Counted from the stretch's first letter, positions 18,933 to 29,909 are shown. The stretch is DNA of 64,000 bases from Paenibacillus tuaregi (GCF_900086655.1 NZ_LT575476.1:1840503-1904502); one strand, 5' to 3'. Numbers and translations: made by a program. The notes: generated by a model from the letters alone, not told the origin.

Positions 18933-21900
18933 ATGCCTAAAAATAATGAACTGAAGAAAATCCTGGTTATCGGCTCCGGCCCGATTGTCATCGGCCAGGC
19001 CGCGGAATTCGACTATGCTGGCACGCAGGCCTGTCAGGCTCTAAAGGAAGAGGGGGTAGAGGTTGTCCTGATCAACAGCAACCCTGCAACCATTATGACG
19101 GATACGAATATGGCGGATAAGGTGTACATCGAGCCGATCACCCTGGACTTCGTTACCCAAATCATCCGCCAGGAGCGTCCAGATGGACTGCTGCCAACCT
19201 TGGGCGGACAGACAGGTCTGAACATGGCGGTGGAGCTTGCCAAGGCAGGTGTGCTTGAGCGCGAGAATGTGAAGCTGCTTGGAACACAGCTCACCTCGAT
19301 CGAGAAAGCGGAGGACCGTGATTTGTTCCGTGAGCTGATGCGCGAACTGGAGCAGCCGGTACCGGCCAGTACGATTATTACAACTGTGGAAGAATCGGTG
19401 CGTTTTGCCGAAGAGATCGGATATCCGGTCATCGTGCGCCCTGCGTATACCCTAGGAGGAACGGGCGGCGGTATATGTGCGGATGAAGAGGAATTGAGGG
19501 AGACCGTAGCGGCAGGTATCCGTTACAGCCCGATCGGACAATGCCTTATCGAGAAGAGCATTGCCGGCATGAAAGAAGTCGAATACGAAGTTATGCGTGA
19601 CGCCAATGACAACTGTATCGTAGTCTGCAACATGGAGAACTTTGATCCGGTTGGCGTTCATACGGGAGACAGTATCGTAGTGGCTCCGAGCCAGACGCTG
19701 TCGGACCGCGAGTACCAGATGCTTCGCTCCGCATCGCTGAAGATTATCCGCGCCTTGAATATTGAAGGTGGATGTAACGTACAATTCGCTCTTGACCCTC
19801 AGAGCTATCAGTACTATGTCATCGAGGTAAATCCACGCGTAAGCCGCTCCTCTGCGCTGGCCTCCAAAGCAACCGGTTATCCGATTGCCAAGATGGCTGC
19901 CAAGATTGCGCTTGGATACACTCTGGATGAAATCGTCAACCCGGTAACCGGGCAGACCTATGCCTGCTTTGAGCCGACACTGGATTATATCGTGAGCAAA
20001 ATCCCGCGTTGGCCGTTCGATAAATTTGTTAGTGCAAACCGCAAATTGGGAACCCAAATGAAAGCCACCGGTGAGGTTATGGCGATCGGGCGTACTTTTG
20101 AAGAATCGATTCATAAGGCTGTCCGCTCCCTGGAGATTGGGACTCACCGCCTGTTCTTGAAAGGGGCGGACCAGCTTACCCAAGAGGACCTTGACAGACG
20201 GCTGGTTCAACCTGACGATGAGCGTCTGTTCCTGGTTGCAGAGGCATTCCGCCGCGGTTATGAACTGCAGCAGATTCAAGACTTGACCAACATCGACTGG
20301 TGGTTCCTTGACAAGATTGAGCGGATTGTGGAGTTCGAGAAGAAGATTGCCTCGGAATCTGAGCTTACCCAAGAGACGCTGTACGAAGCCAAACGGATGG
20401 GCTTCACTGACCGGGCCATTGCTGAGCTTCGCAATCAGGCGTCCTTCAGTGAACATACAACCGAAGCAGATGTAAGAAGCCTGCGTCTTGCCCAGGGTCT
20501 TCGCCCGGTTTATAAAATGGTGGATACCTGCGCCGCAGAGTTCGAAGCAATTACACCATATTACTACTCCACATATGAGCAGGAGAACGAAGTGACTCCT
20601 TCTTCCAAGGAGAAGATCATCGTGCTTGGTTCCGGTCCGATCCGGATCGGCCAAGGGATTGAGTTCGACTACTCGACAGTACATGCGGTATGGGCGATTC
20701 AAAAAGCGGGTTATGAAGCGGTTATCATCAATAACAACCCGGAGACCGTTTCAACGGACTTTAACACATCGGACCGATTGTACTTTGAACCCTTGTTCTT
20801 CGAGGATGTTATGAACGTGATCGAAGAAGAGAAGCCGGTCGGGGTCATCGTACAGTTCGGAGGACAGACTGCAATTAACCTGGCTGCTCCACTGAAAGCC
20901 GCTGGGGTTAACATTCTGGGAACCAGCCTCGAGAGCATCGATGAGGCGGAAGACCGCAAGAAATTCGAAGCGCTTCTGTCCAGATTGGAAATCGCCCAGC
21001 CGAAAGGCAGCACGGTGACCTCCGTAAAAGAAGCGGTTGGAACAGCCCAGTCCCTTGGATATCCGGTACTGGTTCGTCCTTCCTATGTACTTGGGGGCCG
21101 TGCCATGGAGATTGTATATTCGGATGACGAGCTGCTTAGATACATGGAACAGGCGGTACAGATCAACCCGCAGCATCCGGTTCTGATTGACCGTTACATG
21201 CTCGGTATGGAAGTGGAAGTGGATGCGATTTGCGACGGGGAGACGGTATTGATTCCAGGCATTATGGAACATGTTGAGCGTGCCGGGGTTCACTCCGGAG
21301 ACTCCATCGCCGTGTATCCTCCGCAGTATCTGTCCGATACTTTGAAAAATAAGATTGTGGATGTCACGATCAAAATCGCCAAAGAGCTGAAGACTGTCGG
21401 GCTTGTGAACATCCAGTTCGTTATTTACAAGGACGAAGTATATGTGATCGAGGTGAACCCTCGCTCTTCCCGGACTGTTCCGTTCCTAAGCAAGGTTACT
21501 AATATTCCGATGGCGAATGTGGCCACCCAGTGCATTCTGGGTACGAAGCTGAAGGATCTTGGTTATGTGGACGGCTTATGGCCGGAGAGCGACTATGTAT
21601 CGGTGAAAGTGCCGGTATTCTCCTTCGCCAAGCTGCGCCGGGTTGAACCGACCCTCGGACCGGAAATGAAGTCCACCGGAGAAGTTATGGGACGGGATCA
21701 GCATTACGCCAAAGCGCTGTATAAAGGGCTAATCGGAGCAGGGATGAAAATTCCGACAACCGGTTCCATGATTGCCACCGTGTCAGACAAGGATAAGGAA
21801 GAGGCCACCCAGCTCTTCCGCGGTTTCAACAATCTGGGTTACAACATCATCGCAACAGGCGGTACGGCCCAAGCTTTGGAGGAAGCCGGCATTCATGTGA

Positions 21901-22154
21901 CTACAGTTAACAAGCTGAGTGAAGGAACACCTAATATTCTTGATTTGATCCGCGGAGGTCAAGCCCACTTTGTTGTGAACACACTGACCAAAGGCAAGGA
22001 GCCGGAACGTGATGGCTTCAGAATCCGCCGTGAAGCGGTGGAGAACGGAATTGTATGTATGACTTCGCTTGATACGGTCCGGGCCCTTCTGACGATGCTT
22101 GAATCAATCAACTTCACTTCGCAGGCGATGCCTTCCGTGGCAGCGGCCAAATAA
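18933..22154 (+). CDS. carB: Carbamoyl-phosphate synthase large subunit
   Basis: 1073-residue synthase with two homologous ATP-grasp halves, which phosphorylate bicarbonate and carbamate. Repeated nucleotide-binding blocks [17 protein letters not shown] and [16 protein letters not shown] start the halves at about residues 12 and 555. The C-terminal MGS-like allosteric domain (about 935-1073) includes [15 protein letters not shown]. Family length is standard and no frame disruption is seen. It is followed by pyrF after 49 bp. Confidence 0.97.
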   Translation: MPKNNELKKILVIGSGPIVIGQAAEFDYAGTQACQALKEEGVEVVLINSNPATIMTDTNMADKVYIEPITLDFVTQIIRQERPDGLLPTLGGQTGLNMAVELAKAGVLERENVKLLGTQLTSIEKAEDRDLFRELMRELEQPVPASTIITTVEESVRFAEEIGYPVIVRPAYTLGGTGGGICADEEELRETVAAGIRYSPIGQCLIEKSIAGMKEVEYEVMRDANDNCIVVCNMENFDPVGVHTGDSIVVAPSQTLSDREYQMLRSASLKIIRALNIEGGCNVQFALDPQSYQYYVIEVNPRVSRSSALASKATGYPIAKMAAKIALGYTLDEIVNPVTGQTYACFEPTLDYIVSKIPRWPFDKFVSANRKLGTQMKATGEVMAIGRTFEESIHKAVRSLEIGTHRLFLKGADQLTQEDLDRRLVQPDDERLFLVAEAFRRGYELQQIQDLTNIDWWFLDKIERIVEFEKKIASESELTQETLYEAKRMGFTDRAIAELRNQASFSEHTTEADVRSLRLAQGLRPVYKMVDTCAAEFEAITPYYYSTYEQENEVTPSSKEKIIVLGSGPIRIGQGIEFDYSTVHAVWAIQKAGYEAVIINNNPETVSTDFNTSDRLYFEPLFFEDVMNVIEEEKPVGVIVQFGGQTAINLAAPLKAAGVNILGTSLESIDEAEDRKKFEALLSRLEIAQPKGSTVTSVKEAVGTAQSLGYPVLVRPSYVLGGRAMEIVYSDDELLRYMEQAVQINPQHPVLIDRYMLGMEVEVDAICDGETVLIPGIMEHVERAGVHSGDSIAVYPPQYLSDTLKNKIVDVTIKIAKELKTVGLVNIQFVIYKDEVYVIEVNPRSSRTVPFLSKVTNIPMANVATQCILGTKLKDLGYVDGLWPESDYVSVKVPVFSFAKLRRVEPTLGPEMKSTGEVMGRDQHYAKALYKGLIGAGMKIPTTGSMIATVSDKDKEEATQLFRGFNNLGYNIIATGGTAQALEEAGIHVTTVNKLSEGTPNILDLIRGGQAHFVVNTLTKGKEPERDGFRIRREAVENGIVCMTSLDTVRALLTMLESINFTSQAMPSVAAAK

Positions 22155-22203
22155 CTCCCCAACCGCATCAGGAACAATGACTGATCTTAAGGAGGAGTAA
22201 TAA

Positions 22204-22938
22204 GTGAAGCTTCAACATACTGCTGAAAAATTAATGGTGGCTCTGGATTATCCCTCTGCGGAGGATGCCAGGCTCCTGATTGACCGGCTACAGGGGATAC
22301 CCTGTTATATAAAAGTAGGGATGCAGCTGTATTATACAGCTGGCCCTGATTTCGTCCGGGAGCTTAAAGCTAAGGGCTACAAGGTGTTTTTGGACTTGAA
22401 AATGCATGATATCCCCAATACGGTAAAAGGCGGCGCCAATAGTATTACCCGCCTGGGTGTGGATATGTTCAATGTTCACGCAGCCGGGGGCGTCACGATG
22501 ATGACGGCTGCAAGGGAGGGAGCAGACGAGGCTCTGGCCAAGGATGCTTCCTTAACCTCCCCGCTAATCATAGCGGTGACCCAGCTGACCAGTACGGATC
22601 AGAGGACGCTAAATGAGGAAATCGGCATTCTTGGGACCGTAGAAGAAGCCGTAGTTCGTTATGCCAAGCGAACGTTTCAAGCCGGACTTGATGGCGTGGT
22701 AGCCTCTCCGTTAGAAGTGGAGGCGATTAAGATGGCGTGTGGTCCGGATTTCCGGACCGTCACACCTGGAATCCGCCCGGCTGGAAGTGCTGTAGGCGAC
22801 CAGTCCCGCATCATGACGCCAGCCGAGGCCATCCGCTGTGGCACGGACTTCATTGTGGTAGGACGTCCGATCACCGCAAGTCCGGATCCAAGACGCGCAG
22901 CCGAGCAAATATTAGAGGAGATGACGACTTCGTGCTGA
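22204..22938 (+). CDS. pyrF: Orotidine 5'-phosphate decarboxylase
   Basis: Last step of UMP synthesis, OMP to UMP. 244-residue TIM barrel; the catalytic Asp-Lys-Asp array is in FLDLKMHDIPNTVKG, and the phosphate site is TPGIRPAGSAVGDQSR followed by FIVVGRPITAS. It starts at GTG 22204 after AAGGAGGAG. pyrD and pyrK are absent between carB and pyrF, unlike B. subtilis. The 3' end overlaps the pyrE start. Confidence 0.95.
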   Translation: MKLQHTAEKLMVALDYPSAEDARLLIDRLQGIPCYIKVGMQLYYTAGPDFVRELKAKGYKVFLDLKMHDIPNTVKGGANSITRLGVDMFNVHAAGGVTMMTAAREGADEALAKDASLTSPLIIAVTQLTSTDQRTLNEEIGILGTVEEAVVRYAKRTFQAGLDGVVASPLEVEAIKMACGPDFRTVTPGIRPAGSAVGDQSRIMTPAEAIRCGTDFIVVGRPITASPDPRRAAEQILEEMTTSC

Positions 22939-23573
22939 ATAAACAAGAGATAGAATCCAAGATTGCAGAAAGCCTGCTTGATATAGGGGCCGTTGCCTTG
23001 CGTCCACATCAGCCTTTTACCTGGACATCCGGCATTAAATCCCCAATTTATTGTGATAACCGGCTGACTATGTCTTATCCCGAAGTCCGGGATTTGATTG
23101 CGGAGTCGTTCGCAACCCTGATCAGGGAGCAGTACCCGGATACGGATGTGATCGCCGGTACGGCAACCGCAGGCATTCCGCATGCCGCCTTCGTCTCGCA
23201 AAAACTGGGCCTGCCTATGGCCTATGTCCGCGACAAGGCCAAGGGCCATGGGAAAGAGAACCAGATTGAAGGTCTGATCTCTGAGGGACAGAAGGTCATT
23301 GTTATTGAAGATTTGATCTCCACTGGCGGAAGCTCCATCAAAGCCGCCCAGGCTGTTAAGGAAGCTGGAGCAGAGCCGCTGGCGGTGCTTGCGATCTTCA
23401 GCTACCAGCTGGACAAGGCGGTTCAAGGTTTTGATGAAGCCGGCATTCACGTGGAGTCCTTATCCAACTATTCAGCGCTCATTCGGGTGGCGGCTGCTAA
23501 GGGTACGATCCAGGAGCAGGATTTACAGCTGCTTCAGTCCTGGAGAGAGAACCCGGCCGCATTTGGCCAATAA
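22932..23573 (+). CDS. pyrE: Orotate phosphoribosyltransferase
   Basis: Adds ribose phosphate from PRPP to orotate, giving OMP. 213 residues. The PRPP motif is VIVIEDLISTGGSSIKAAQ, and the flexible-loop motif is YVRDKAKGHGKENQIEG. The start is GTG 22932, which overlaps the pyrF stop by seven bases and gives the family-like MLNKQEIESKIAESLLDIGA; the open frame continues upstream but only inside pyrF. It is the last gene of the operon, followed by a terminator. Confidence 0.94.
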   Translation: MLNKQEIESKIAESLLDIGAVALRPHQPFTWTSGIKSPIYCDNRLTMSYPEVRDLIAESFATLIREQYPDTDVIAGTATAGIPHAAFVSQKLGLPMAYVRDKAKGHGKENQIEGLISEGQKVIVIEDLISTGGSSIKAAQAVKEAGAEPLAVLAIFSYQLDKAVQGFDEAGIHVESLSNYSALIRVAAAKGTIQEQDLQLLQSWRENPAAFGQ

Positions 23574-23634
23574 ATGACCTCGAAGGTTACAGTTTTTTTA
23601 TAATCTATTAAATTGAATTATAGTAATCTATAAC

Positions 23635-23662
23635 AGGCAGCCGATTCCGGCTGTCTTTTTCT
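23635..23662 (+). terminator. Intrinsic terminator of the pyr operon
   Basis: Hairpin CAGCCG/CGGCTG with an ATTC loop, followed by a run of five T. Confidence 0.75.
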
Positions 23663-23795
23663 ATTTTCTGACCGGGTGCAAAAAAATAGGACGTTAAGGA
23701 TAAACATATTGTAACTTTTTTACAAGGCAGATCGTTTATAATTCAGTTGGACTTGGAAGGATTTACATACATTAGGGTGGAGGAGAGCGTAATTC

Positions 23796-25004
23796 ATGAT
23801 GCGTTGGCTGCGCAAGCAACCTGCAGGCCAGAAACCGGAAGTTGAAAGTGAGCCCTCTTTCAATCCGAATCCCGATCCGGCCGCAAATAATAGAGATGTG
23901 AATGAGAGTATGAGAGATTTGGAAATTGCGGATACCCACCAATCCCTTCAGGCAGAGCTTGATGGGCCTGGGGCAGAAGCGAGATTGGACAGCGAAGCTT
24001 CCAAGGAGCACGAAATAATGGATGAAGGCATTGCCGGAGCAGGCTCTGAGAGCGCCCAGCTAACAGAACCTTCTGTAGAGGCCACCATGAATGCCTCATC
24101 AGCAGACTCCTTCGAAGAAGCTCCACCAGAAGGTCTTTCAGATGATGTCCCTGCATCAGCGGGTACTTTGGAAGAAGCCATAACGGAATCCCAGGCGGCA
24201 AGCCCTTTAGAGGGAGAACTGGTTGAGGTTCAAACATCAAATTCTTCAGAGGATGGTTTTGCAGATCCCGCTGCCCAAGTAGAGGAGATGGATGAACCGG
24301 GCAGTCAGGAGAAGATCGGTCTTATTTCGCCGAGTGAACCTATTCTTGAAGTTCGGGAAGTTCATCGTTCGTTCCCAGTTGGAGGCCAGTCTCTTCATGT
24401 ACTGAAAGGAATCAACATGGAAGTGATGCCGGGCCAGCTGGTTATGTTGAAAGGAAGATCCGGGTCAGGCAAGACGACCTTGCTTAATATGCTGGGAGGC
24501 CTTGACCAGCCTTCTCAAGGTGAAATCTACTTCCGTGGTCAGAAGCTTCACACGCTTAGTGACAAGAAGCGGACTGTACTTAGAAGGGATCAGATCGGGT
24601 TTATTTTCCAGGCATATGCCCTTCTCCCGCTTCTATCCGCATATGAGAATGTGGAATTGTCCCTGCGCATGGCTTCGGTTCCCTCCCGGGAATGGAAAGA
24701 GAGAATTACCCACTGCTTGAATTTGGTCGGACTCGGCAAGCGGATGCATCACCGGCCGTTTGAGTTGTCCGGGGGAGAGCAGCAGCGGGTGGCTATCGCC
24801 AAGGCTATTGCGCACCGGCCTCATCTGCTGCTTGCGGACGAACCAACAGCGAATCTGGACTCGCAGATGGGGGCCCAGGTCATGGCTGTATTCAAAAATA
24901 TTATCGAGACGGAGAATGTGACGATTTGTATGACGACACACGACCCTACAATCTTGGAGGTAGCAGACCATGTTTACGAAATGGTGGATGGCAGATTTGT
25001 CTAA
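23796..25004 (+). CDS. MacB/LolD-type ABC transporter ATPase with a long acidic N-terminal extension
   Basis: ATPase of the MacB/LolD/FtsE group. Residues from about 187 form a normal nucleotide-binding domain: Walker A GRSGSGKTTLLN, Q-loop FIFQAYALLP, signature LSGGEQQRV, Walker [13 protein letters not shown] and switch TTHD. Residues 1-185 are unusual: a low-complexity stretch rich in Glu, Ser, Ala and Pro, with only a short basic start (MMRWLRKQ), predicted to be disordered. The ATPase starts a cluster with a lipoprotein adaptor, an FtsX-type permease and a second ATPase. Its 3' end overlaps the adaptor gene by 35 bases. Substrate is unknown. Confidence 0.88.
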   Translation: MMRWLRKQPAGQKPEVESEPSFNPNPDPAANNRDVNESMRDLEIADTHQSLQAELDGPGAEARLDSEASKEHEIMDEGIAGAGSESAQLTEPSVEATMNASSADSFEEAPPEGLSDDVPASAGTLEEAITESQAASPLEGELVEVQTSNSSEDGFADPAAQVEEMDEPGSQEKIGLISPSEPILEVREVHRSFPVGGQSLHVLKGINMEVMPGQLVMLKGRSGSGKTTLLNMLGGLDQPSQGEIYFRGQKLHTLSDKKRTVLRRDQIGFIFQAYALLPLLSAYENVELSLRMASVPSREWKERITHCLNLVGLGKRMHHRPFELSGGEQQRVAIAKAIAHRPHLLLADEPTANLDSQMGAQVMAVFKNIIETENVTICMTTHDPTILEVADHVYEMVDGRFV

Positions 25005-26127
25005 GGGAAGGAGGAAGTGGGCACGCGGTGCTGGAGCAGCCGTCCTGTGTCTTTCGGTTATAACCGCTTCAGGATGCGGCCTTTTGCCGAAGGAGCAGGA
25101 GGAAGAGGTGCTGCCGAATATCCAAGCGCCGAAAATTTCCAAGAAACCGGAGTATGAGGTAACCTCAGGAACATTTGAGACGACCGTTCAGAGCAGCGGG
25201 CAGTTTCTAAGCCAACGGGAGGAGCCCGTGTACTTCACCTTGGGAGATACGCTGCAGCTTCATCTGAAAGAGCTGAACATCAAGCTTGGCGATAAAGTGA
25301 AAAAAGGGGCCGTGATTGCCACACTGGACACGGAAGATCTTCAGAAGAGTATCCGGGATAAGGAGCTTGATATCCGTTCTCAGGAAGTCACGATGAAGGA
25401 AGCCCTGCGTACCAAGGATGAGAAGGACCCGATTGAGTTTGAAACGAAGAAGCTTCAATTCGAGAAGGCCCGTCAGGAATTAGCAGATTTGAAAGAGCAG
25501 GTTTCACGGGCTGTACTCACAGCTCCTTTTACCGGAACAGTTACCTCAATCAATGTGGACAAGGGTGCTATGATTAAGTCTTATGACACGATTGCCGTGA
25601 TTGCGGATACGTCGAATTTGGTGGTTGCGGCCAACATCCAGAAGGAAGATCTGGAGAAGCTGACTGTGGGTATGCCTGCCAAGGTGGATATTAACAAGGT
25701 GGGTGAGGTTAGCGGCAAGATCAAGGTGCTTCCTAAGGCTGATGCGCTTGAGAAGGCATCGGGCAACAATAACAATAACGGTGGCGGAGGCGGTAATAAC
25801 GGCAACGGGGGCAATAACGGTAATGGGGGAACAACCCCGCCGAAGAAGCAGTCTCTTGAGGGGTATATGATCATCCAGCTCGACAAGTTTCCTAAGGGAG
25901 TTGAACGTGGAACCCAGCTTAGTGTCACGATTACAACTTCCAAGCGTGAGAATGTAACAGTCATTCCGATCTCGGCGTTGCGGACCACCGGTTCCCGGAA
26001 TTATGTTCAGGTCGTCGAGGAGGATGGAAGCAAACGCGAGGTGGATGTTGAGGTCGGAGAGCAGCGATCTACGGATGTTGAGATTAAGAAGGGCCTCACA
26101 CCTGGACAGAAAGTAGTGGGCCGCTAA
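24970..26127 (+). CDS. MacA/HlyD-type adaptor lipoprotein
   Basis: 385-residue membrane-fusion-type adaptor. A signal peptide ends in a lipobox (ITASGC, C36), so it should be lipid-anchored on the outer face. A lipoyl-like barrel follows (GDKVKKGAVIATLDTED, and after a coiled coil at about 120-180, AVLTAPFTGTVTSINVDKGA), then a beta-barrel domain. Between residues about 258 and 288 there is a pure Asn/Gly tract before TTPPKKQ. The start is ATG 24970, 8 bases after GGAGGT within the end of the ATPase gene. In MacAB-type systems such a protein links the permease to its substrate; a Gram-positive host has no TolC, so export or signalling across one membrane is inferred. Confidence 0.87.
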   Translation: MFTKWWMADLSKGRRKWARGAGAAVLCLSVITASGCGLLPKEQEEEVLPNIQAPKISKKPEYEVTSGTFETTVQSSGQFLSQREEPVYFTLGDTLQLHLKELNIKLGDKVKKGAVIATLDTEDLQKSIRDKELDIRSQEVTMKEALRTKDEKDPIEFETKKLQFEKARQELADLKEQVSRAVLTAPFTGTVTSINVDKGAMIKSYDTIAVIADTSNLVVAANIQKEDLEKLTVGMPAKVDINKVGEVSGKIKVLPKADALEKASGNNNNNGGGGGNNGNGGNNGNGGTTPPKKQSLEGYMIIQLDKFPKGVERGTQLSVTITTSKRENVTVIPISALRTTGSRNYVQVVEEDGSKREVDVEVGEQRSTDVEIKKGLTPGQKVVGR

Positions 26128-29015
26128 TGGGAATGCCGCTGGTTCGATTCTTATTCCGTAAAATGTGGAATACAAGGTGGCTGACATTGAGCACACTGAT
26201 CGGACTTATTGTTGCCGTGTCGTTCACAGTCAGTATCCCGATGTATTCAGACGGTGCCCTTAAACGGGTTGTAGCCAAGACGCTTCAGGAGCAAAGCACC
26301 GGTCTTCCTGCGGGCTCCCTGCTCATGACCTATCAGGCTTCGGGCGGAGAGAAGACAGACCAAGCCGGGCTTAAGGCGGTTGACCAATACATAAGTCAGA
26401 ATGTTCCCGCACAAATTGGCTTCCCGCATAAGGCCTATGTTAATACCCGCTCTATCCGCGGAACCGAGGTCGTTCCGGAAGATCCGAGCAAGGTGGATGC
26501 CAGCCGGACCCGTTCGATGACCTTATCTTCGATGAGCGGACTTAAAGATCAAATTGAAATTACCAAGGGCAACATGTATGGAGACAAACGGTCGGATGGC
26601 GTTGTCGAAGTTATGATGCTTGAAGAAGGAATGTACCAGAACGATCTTCACGTTGGGGATATTCTGGATTATCCGGTGTACAGCGGACTTGATATCACGC
26701 TGCGGGTCCAAATCGTGGGCTCCTTTAAACCGAAAAAGGAAACAGATCCTTATTGGGTTCAGGGCTTTGAGGGAATGGCCAACAATCTGTATACCAGCGA
26801 GTCTGTCTTTAATGACAGCCTTCTGAAGGAACAGAATATCCCACTTAATAATGCGACATGGTATTACGCTTTTGATCTAAGCGAAATTAAAACCAGTCAA
26901 ATTACGGCATTGTCGAGTGTTCTGGACCGTCTCAACGTGGAACTGTATCAGAAGCTTAAGAATACGAAAGTTACAATCTCTTTCGGAGAGCTGCTGAACA
27001 GCTTCCGCACCCAAAGTCTGCAGCTTCAAACGATGCTGTTCACCCTGGCAGCGCCAATGATCGCGATGGTGTTCTATTATATCGTTATGAACGCCAGGCA
27101 GGCTCTGGATAAACAGCAGAGTGATATTGCAGTGCTGCGAAGCAGGGGGGCTTCCACCAAGCAGATCATTATGATCTATCTGCTGGAGAGCATCATTCTC
27201 GGTGTTGTTTCGATGATCGCCGGGCCGTTGCTTGGATGGTTTATGTCCAAATCGATCGGCTCAGCCAATGGCTTCCTGGAATTTGTCGACCGCAAATCCA
27301 TTCCCGTCGGATTCAATTCGGATGCCCTGCTTCTAGGGGCGGGTGCGGTGATCATTGCTATCCTGTCCACTTTGATTCCAGCGATCACCTATGCAAGATC
27401 ATCGATCGTCAATGCCAAGCGTAAGCAGGCCCGTTCCGACCGGCGTCCATTCTGGCAGCGGTGGTTCGTGGACGTTGTGCTGCTTGGAGTAGCAGGGTAT
27501 GGATATTACTTGTTCAATGAGCGTCAAATGCTCACGTTCTCAACCGGATTAACTACGGATCAGCTTCAGGTTCAGCCGTTTCTGTTCTTCGTTCCGGCCA
27601 TTGCCATATTTGCGATTGGACTTTTCTTCCTTCGCATTTTCCCATGGCTGCTTCGATTTATAGGTTGGATTGGCAAGAAGTGGCTGCCAGTTCCGTATTA
27701 TCTGAGCCTTACCCAGTTGTCCCGCTCTTCATTGTCTTACTACCCGCTGATGATCCTGCTGGTACTGACCTTGGGACTCGGGGTATATAATGCATCGGCA
27801 GCGAGGACGATCGATCTGAATTCCACGGAACGTACCCTGTACAAATACGGAACAGATGTGGTTGTGGAGACCCAGTGGTCCGGCACACCTGAGATTACTC
27901 CTGGTAAGGGACCATCCGGGGGAGGACAACAGGGAGGCGGAGCCCCAGGAGGGGGCGGCGCTTCGGGACCTGGAGGCGGCGGAGGTTCTGGACAGCAGCA
28001 GAACAAGAACGCCAAAATCATCTATTCGGAGCCGCCTTTTGAAATCTTCAGGACCCTGCCTGGAGTGGAACATGCAGCAAGAGTGCTTCAGACCAAAGGA
28101 AATATCGTGGTCTCCGGCCAATCTGCCGGTCAAGGACAAATTATGGGCATAGACAATGTGGATTTCTCCAAGGTGGCGTGGTTCCGTAACGATCTGTTCC
28201 CGGCACATCCATTCAGATACTTAAACCTGCTTGGACAATATGAAGCGGCTGCCTTAATTCCATCGAGTCTTGCTGAGAAATACAAGCTCAAGCCTGGAGA
28301 TACATTCACGGTGTCGATTAATGACCAGACGATCGATTTTGCGGTATACGGGATTATTCCTTACTGGCCAAATCTGTATCCAGATCAAACGCCATTTGTT
28401 GTTGCGAATCTGGACTATATCTATGACCAACTGCCGATGATGCCTTATGAAGTATGGTTGAAGATGAAGCCGGGAGCAAAGGTCGCTCCGATCTACAGCA
28501 AACTGGCTGAGAAGGATATTGAGGTTGCCAAGATCAAGGATGTAAGAACAGAGCTGGTGACGCAGAGCAAGCTGCCAACCCGGGGCGGGGTCTTCGGGAT
28601 TCTAAGCATGGGCTTCCTGGTTTCTGTCATGGTTTCCTTGATTGGATATATTTTGTTCTGGTTCTTCAATCTGTCCGGACGGGTTGTCCAGTTCGGGATT
28701 CTAAGAGCCATGGGGTTATCCCGCAGACAGCTTACGATTATGCTGCTTGCGGAGCAGATTCTTACCGCCGGGCTTTCCATTGCGCTTGGAATTGGAATCG
28801 GCAAGCTCGTTGGGCGTTTGTATCTTCCTTTTCTTCAGACGGCAGAGAACGTCACATCCCAGGTGCCGCCATTTAGGATCGTCTTTGATTCCAAGGATAC
28901 GCAGCAGCTGTACCTGGTTGTCGCAGTTATGCTCCTTATGGGGGCTGGACTGCTGCTGTGGCAGATTCGCAGACTTAAGGTACATCAGGCTGTGAAGCTT
29001 GGAGAGGAGAGATAA
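26127..29015 (+). CDS. FtsX-type ABC permease, double-length, with Gly-rich insert
   Basis: 962-residue permease. I count about ten membrane segments: one near residue 15-37, six between about 300 and 560, and three in the last 140 residues. Two FtsX core domains can be read (around TMLFTLAAPMIAMVFYYIVM and ILSMGFLVSVMVSLIGYILF), with large extracytoplasmic MacB-like domains after TM1 and after TM7. Residues about 585-625 are a Gly/Pro/Gln-rich linker. The ATG overlaps the adaptor stop by one base. FtsX-type proteins usually transmit ATPase motion to extracellular partners rather than forming a solute channel. Confidence 0.87.
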   Translation: MGMPLVRFLFRKMWNTRWLTLSTLIGLIVAVSFTVSIPMYSDGALKRVVAKTLQEQSTGLPAGSLLMTYQASGGEKTDQAGLKAVDQYISQNVPAQIGFPHKAYVNTRSIRGTEVVPEDPSKVDASRTRSMTLSSMSGLKDQIEITKGNMYGDKRSDGVVEVMMLEEGMYQNDLHVGDILDYPVYSGLDITLRVQIVGSFKPKKETDPYWVQGFEGMANNLYTSESVFNDSLLKEQNIPLNNATWYYAFDLSEIKTSQITALSSVLDRLNVELYQKLKNTKVTISFGELLNSFRTQSLQLQTMLFTLAAPMIAMVFYYIVMNARQALDKQQSDIAVLRSRGASTKQIIMIYLLESIILGVVSMIAGPLLGWFMSKSIGSANGFLEFVDRKSIPVGFNSDALLLGAGAVIIAILSTLIPAITYARSSIVNAKRKQARSDRRPFWQRWFVDVVLLGVAGYGYYLFNERQMLTFSTGLTTDQLQVQPFLFFVPAIAIFAIGLFFLRIFPWLLRFIGWIGKKWLPVPYYLSLTQLSRSSLSYYPLMILLVLTLGLGVYNASAARTIDLNSTERTLYKYGTDVVVETQWSGTPEITPGKGPSGGGQQGGGAPGGGGASGPGGGGGSGQQQNKNAKIIYSEPPFEIFRTLPGVEHAARVLQTKGNIVVSGQSAGQGQIMGIDNVDFSKVAWFRNDLFPAHPFRYLNLLGQYEAAALIPSSLAEKYKLKPGDTFTVSINDQTIDFAVYGIIPYWPNLYPDQTPFVVANLDYIYDQLPMMPYEVWLKMKPGAKVAPIYSKLAEKDIEVAKIKDVRTELVTQSKLPTRGGVFGILSMGFLVSVMVSLIGYILFWFFNLSGRVVQFGILRAMGLSRRQLTIMLLAEQILTAGLSIALGIGIGKLVGRLYLPFLQTAENVTSQVPPFRIVFDSKDTQQLYLVVAVMLLMGAGLLLWQIRRLKVHQAVKLGEER

Positions 29016-29018
29016 AGC

Positions 29019-29909
29019 GTGATTCACTGCGAGGGATTGGTCAAAATTTTTAAAACCAAGGATATCGAAGTCGTTGCGCTGCAGGGGCTGAACCTGACCG
29101 TCGAAGATGGCGAGATGATGGCGATTATCGGCAACAGCGGAAGCGGCAAGTCAACGCTCCTGAATATACTCGGAGGGTTGGATCACCCTTCTGCCGGTAC
29201 GGTCACCGTGGGAGAATGGAACCTTCTGAAGGTGAACGACCGGGAACTGGTTGAGTACAAAAGAAATACAGTAGGGTTCATCTGGCAGAACAATGCGCGC
29301 AATCTACTGCCTTATCTTACGGCGCTCGAGAATGTGGAAATGCCGATGATGTTAAATGGCAAGGTGGATCGGGCATATGCCAAGCAGCTGCTGGAGTGGG
29401 TTGGTCTCAAGGACCGGATGCATAACCGCCTCCAGCAGCTGTCCGGTGGTGAGCAGCAGCGTGTGGCGATTGCGATAGGATTGTCCAATCGTCCCAAGCT
29501 GCTGCTTGCGGATGAACCTACCGGTTCGGTGGATACCCGGACTTCAGATCAGATTATGGATATATTCCGCCGGATCAATCGGGAGATTGGTCTTACCATA
29601 GTCATCGTTACCCATGATTTGACTTTGGCAAGCAAGGTGGACCGGGTCGTTGCGATTCGGGACGGACTCACGAGCACAGAGTTCGTGAAGAGGAATCCGG
29701 GGCTCGATTCGACAGAGGACGGATTTAATCGTCAAGGCGGGCTTCAGGAAGTGCATGAAGCGTTCGTTGTTGTGGACCGGGTAGGCAGACTGCAAGTTCC
29801 CAAAGAATATCTGGAGGCTCTCGGAATTGGGGGAAGAGCCAGCATGGAGTTCGATGGAGGAAAGATTGTAATCACACCACCCAAACCAATTAAGGAGGAA
29901 GAATCTTGA
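29019..29909 (+). CDS. ABC transporter ATPase with AbrB-like C-terminal domain
   Basis: Second ATPase of the cluster, 296 residues. The nucleotide-binding domain covers about 1-220: [47 protein letters not shown] and VTHD. After it, residues about 247-290 read [20 protein letters not shown], then [20 protein letters not shown]. This is the pattern of a swapped-hairpin AbrB/SpoVT domain (compare VDELGRVVIPIELRRTLGI in AbrB). The fold call is by eye. It starts at GTG 29019, 3 bp after the permease stop, and its end overlaps the lipoprotein gene by 4 bases. Confidence 0.85.
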   Translation: MIHCEGLVKIFKTKDIEVVALQGLNLTVEDGEMMAIIGNSGSGKSTLLNILGGLDHPSAGTVTVGEWNLLKVNDRELVEYKRNTVGFIWQNNARNLLPYLTALENVEMPMMLNGKVDRAYAKQLLEWVGLKDRMHNRLQQLSGGEQQRVAIAIGLSNRPKLLLADEPTGSVDTRTSDQIMDIFRRINREIGLTIVIVTHDLTLASKVDRVVAIRDGLTSTEFVKRNPGLDSTEDGFNRQGGLQEVHEAFVVVDRVGRLQVPKEYLEALGIGGRASMEFDGGKIVITPPKPIKEEES

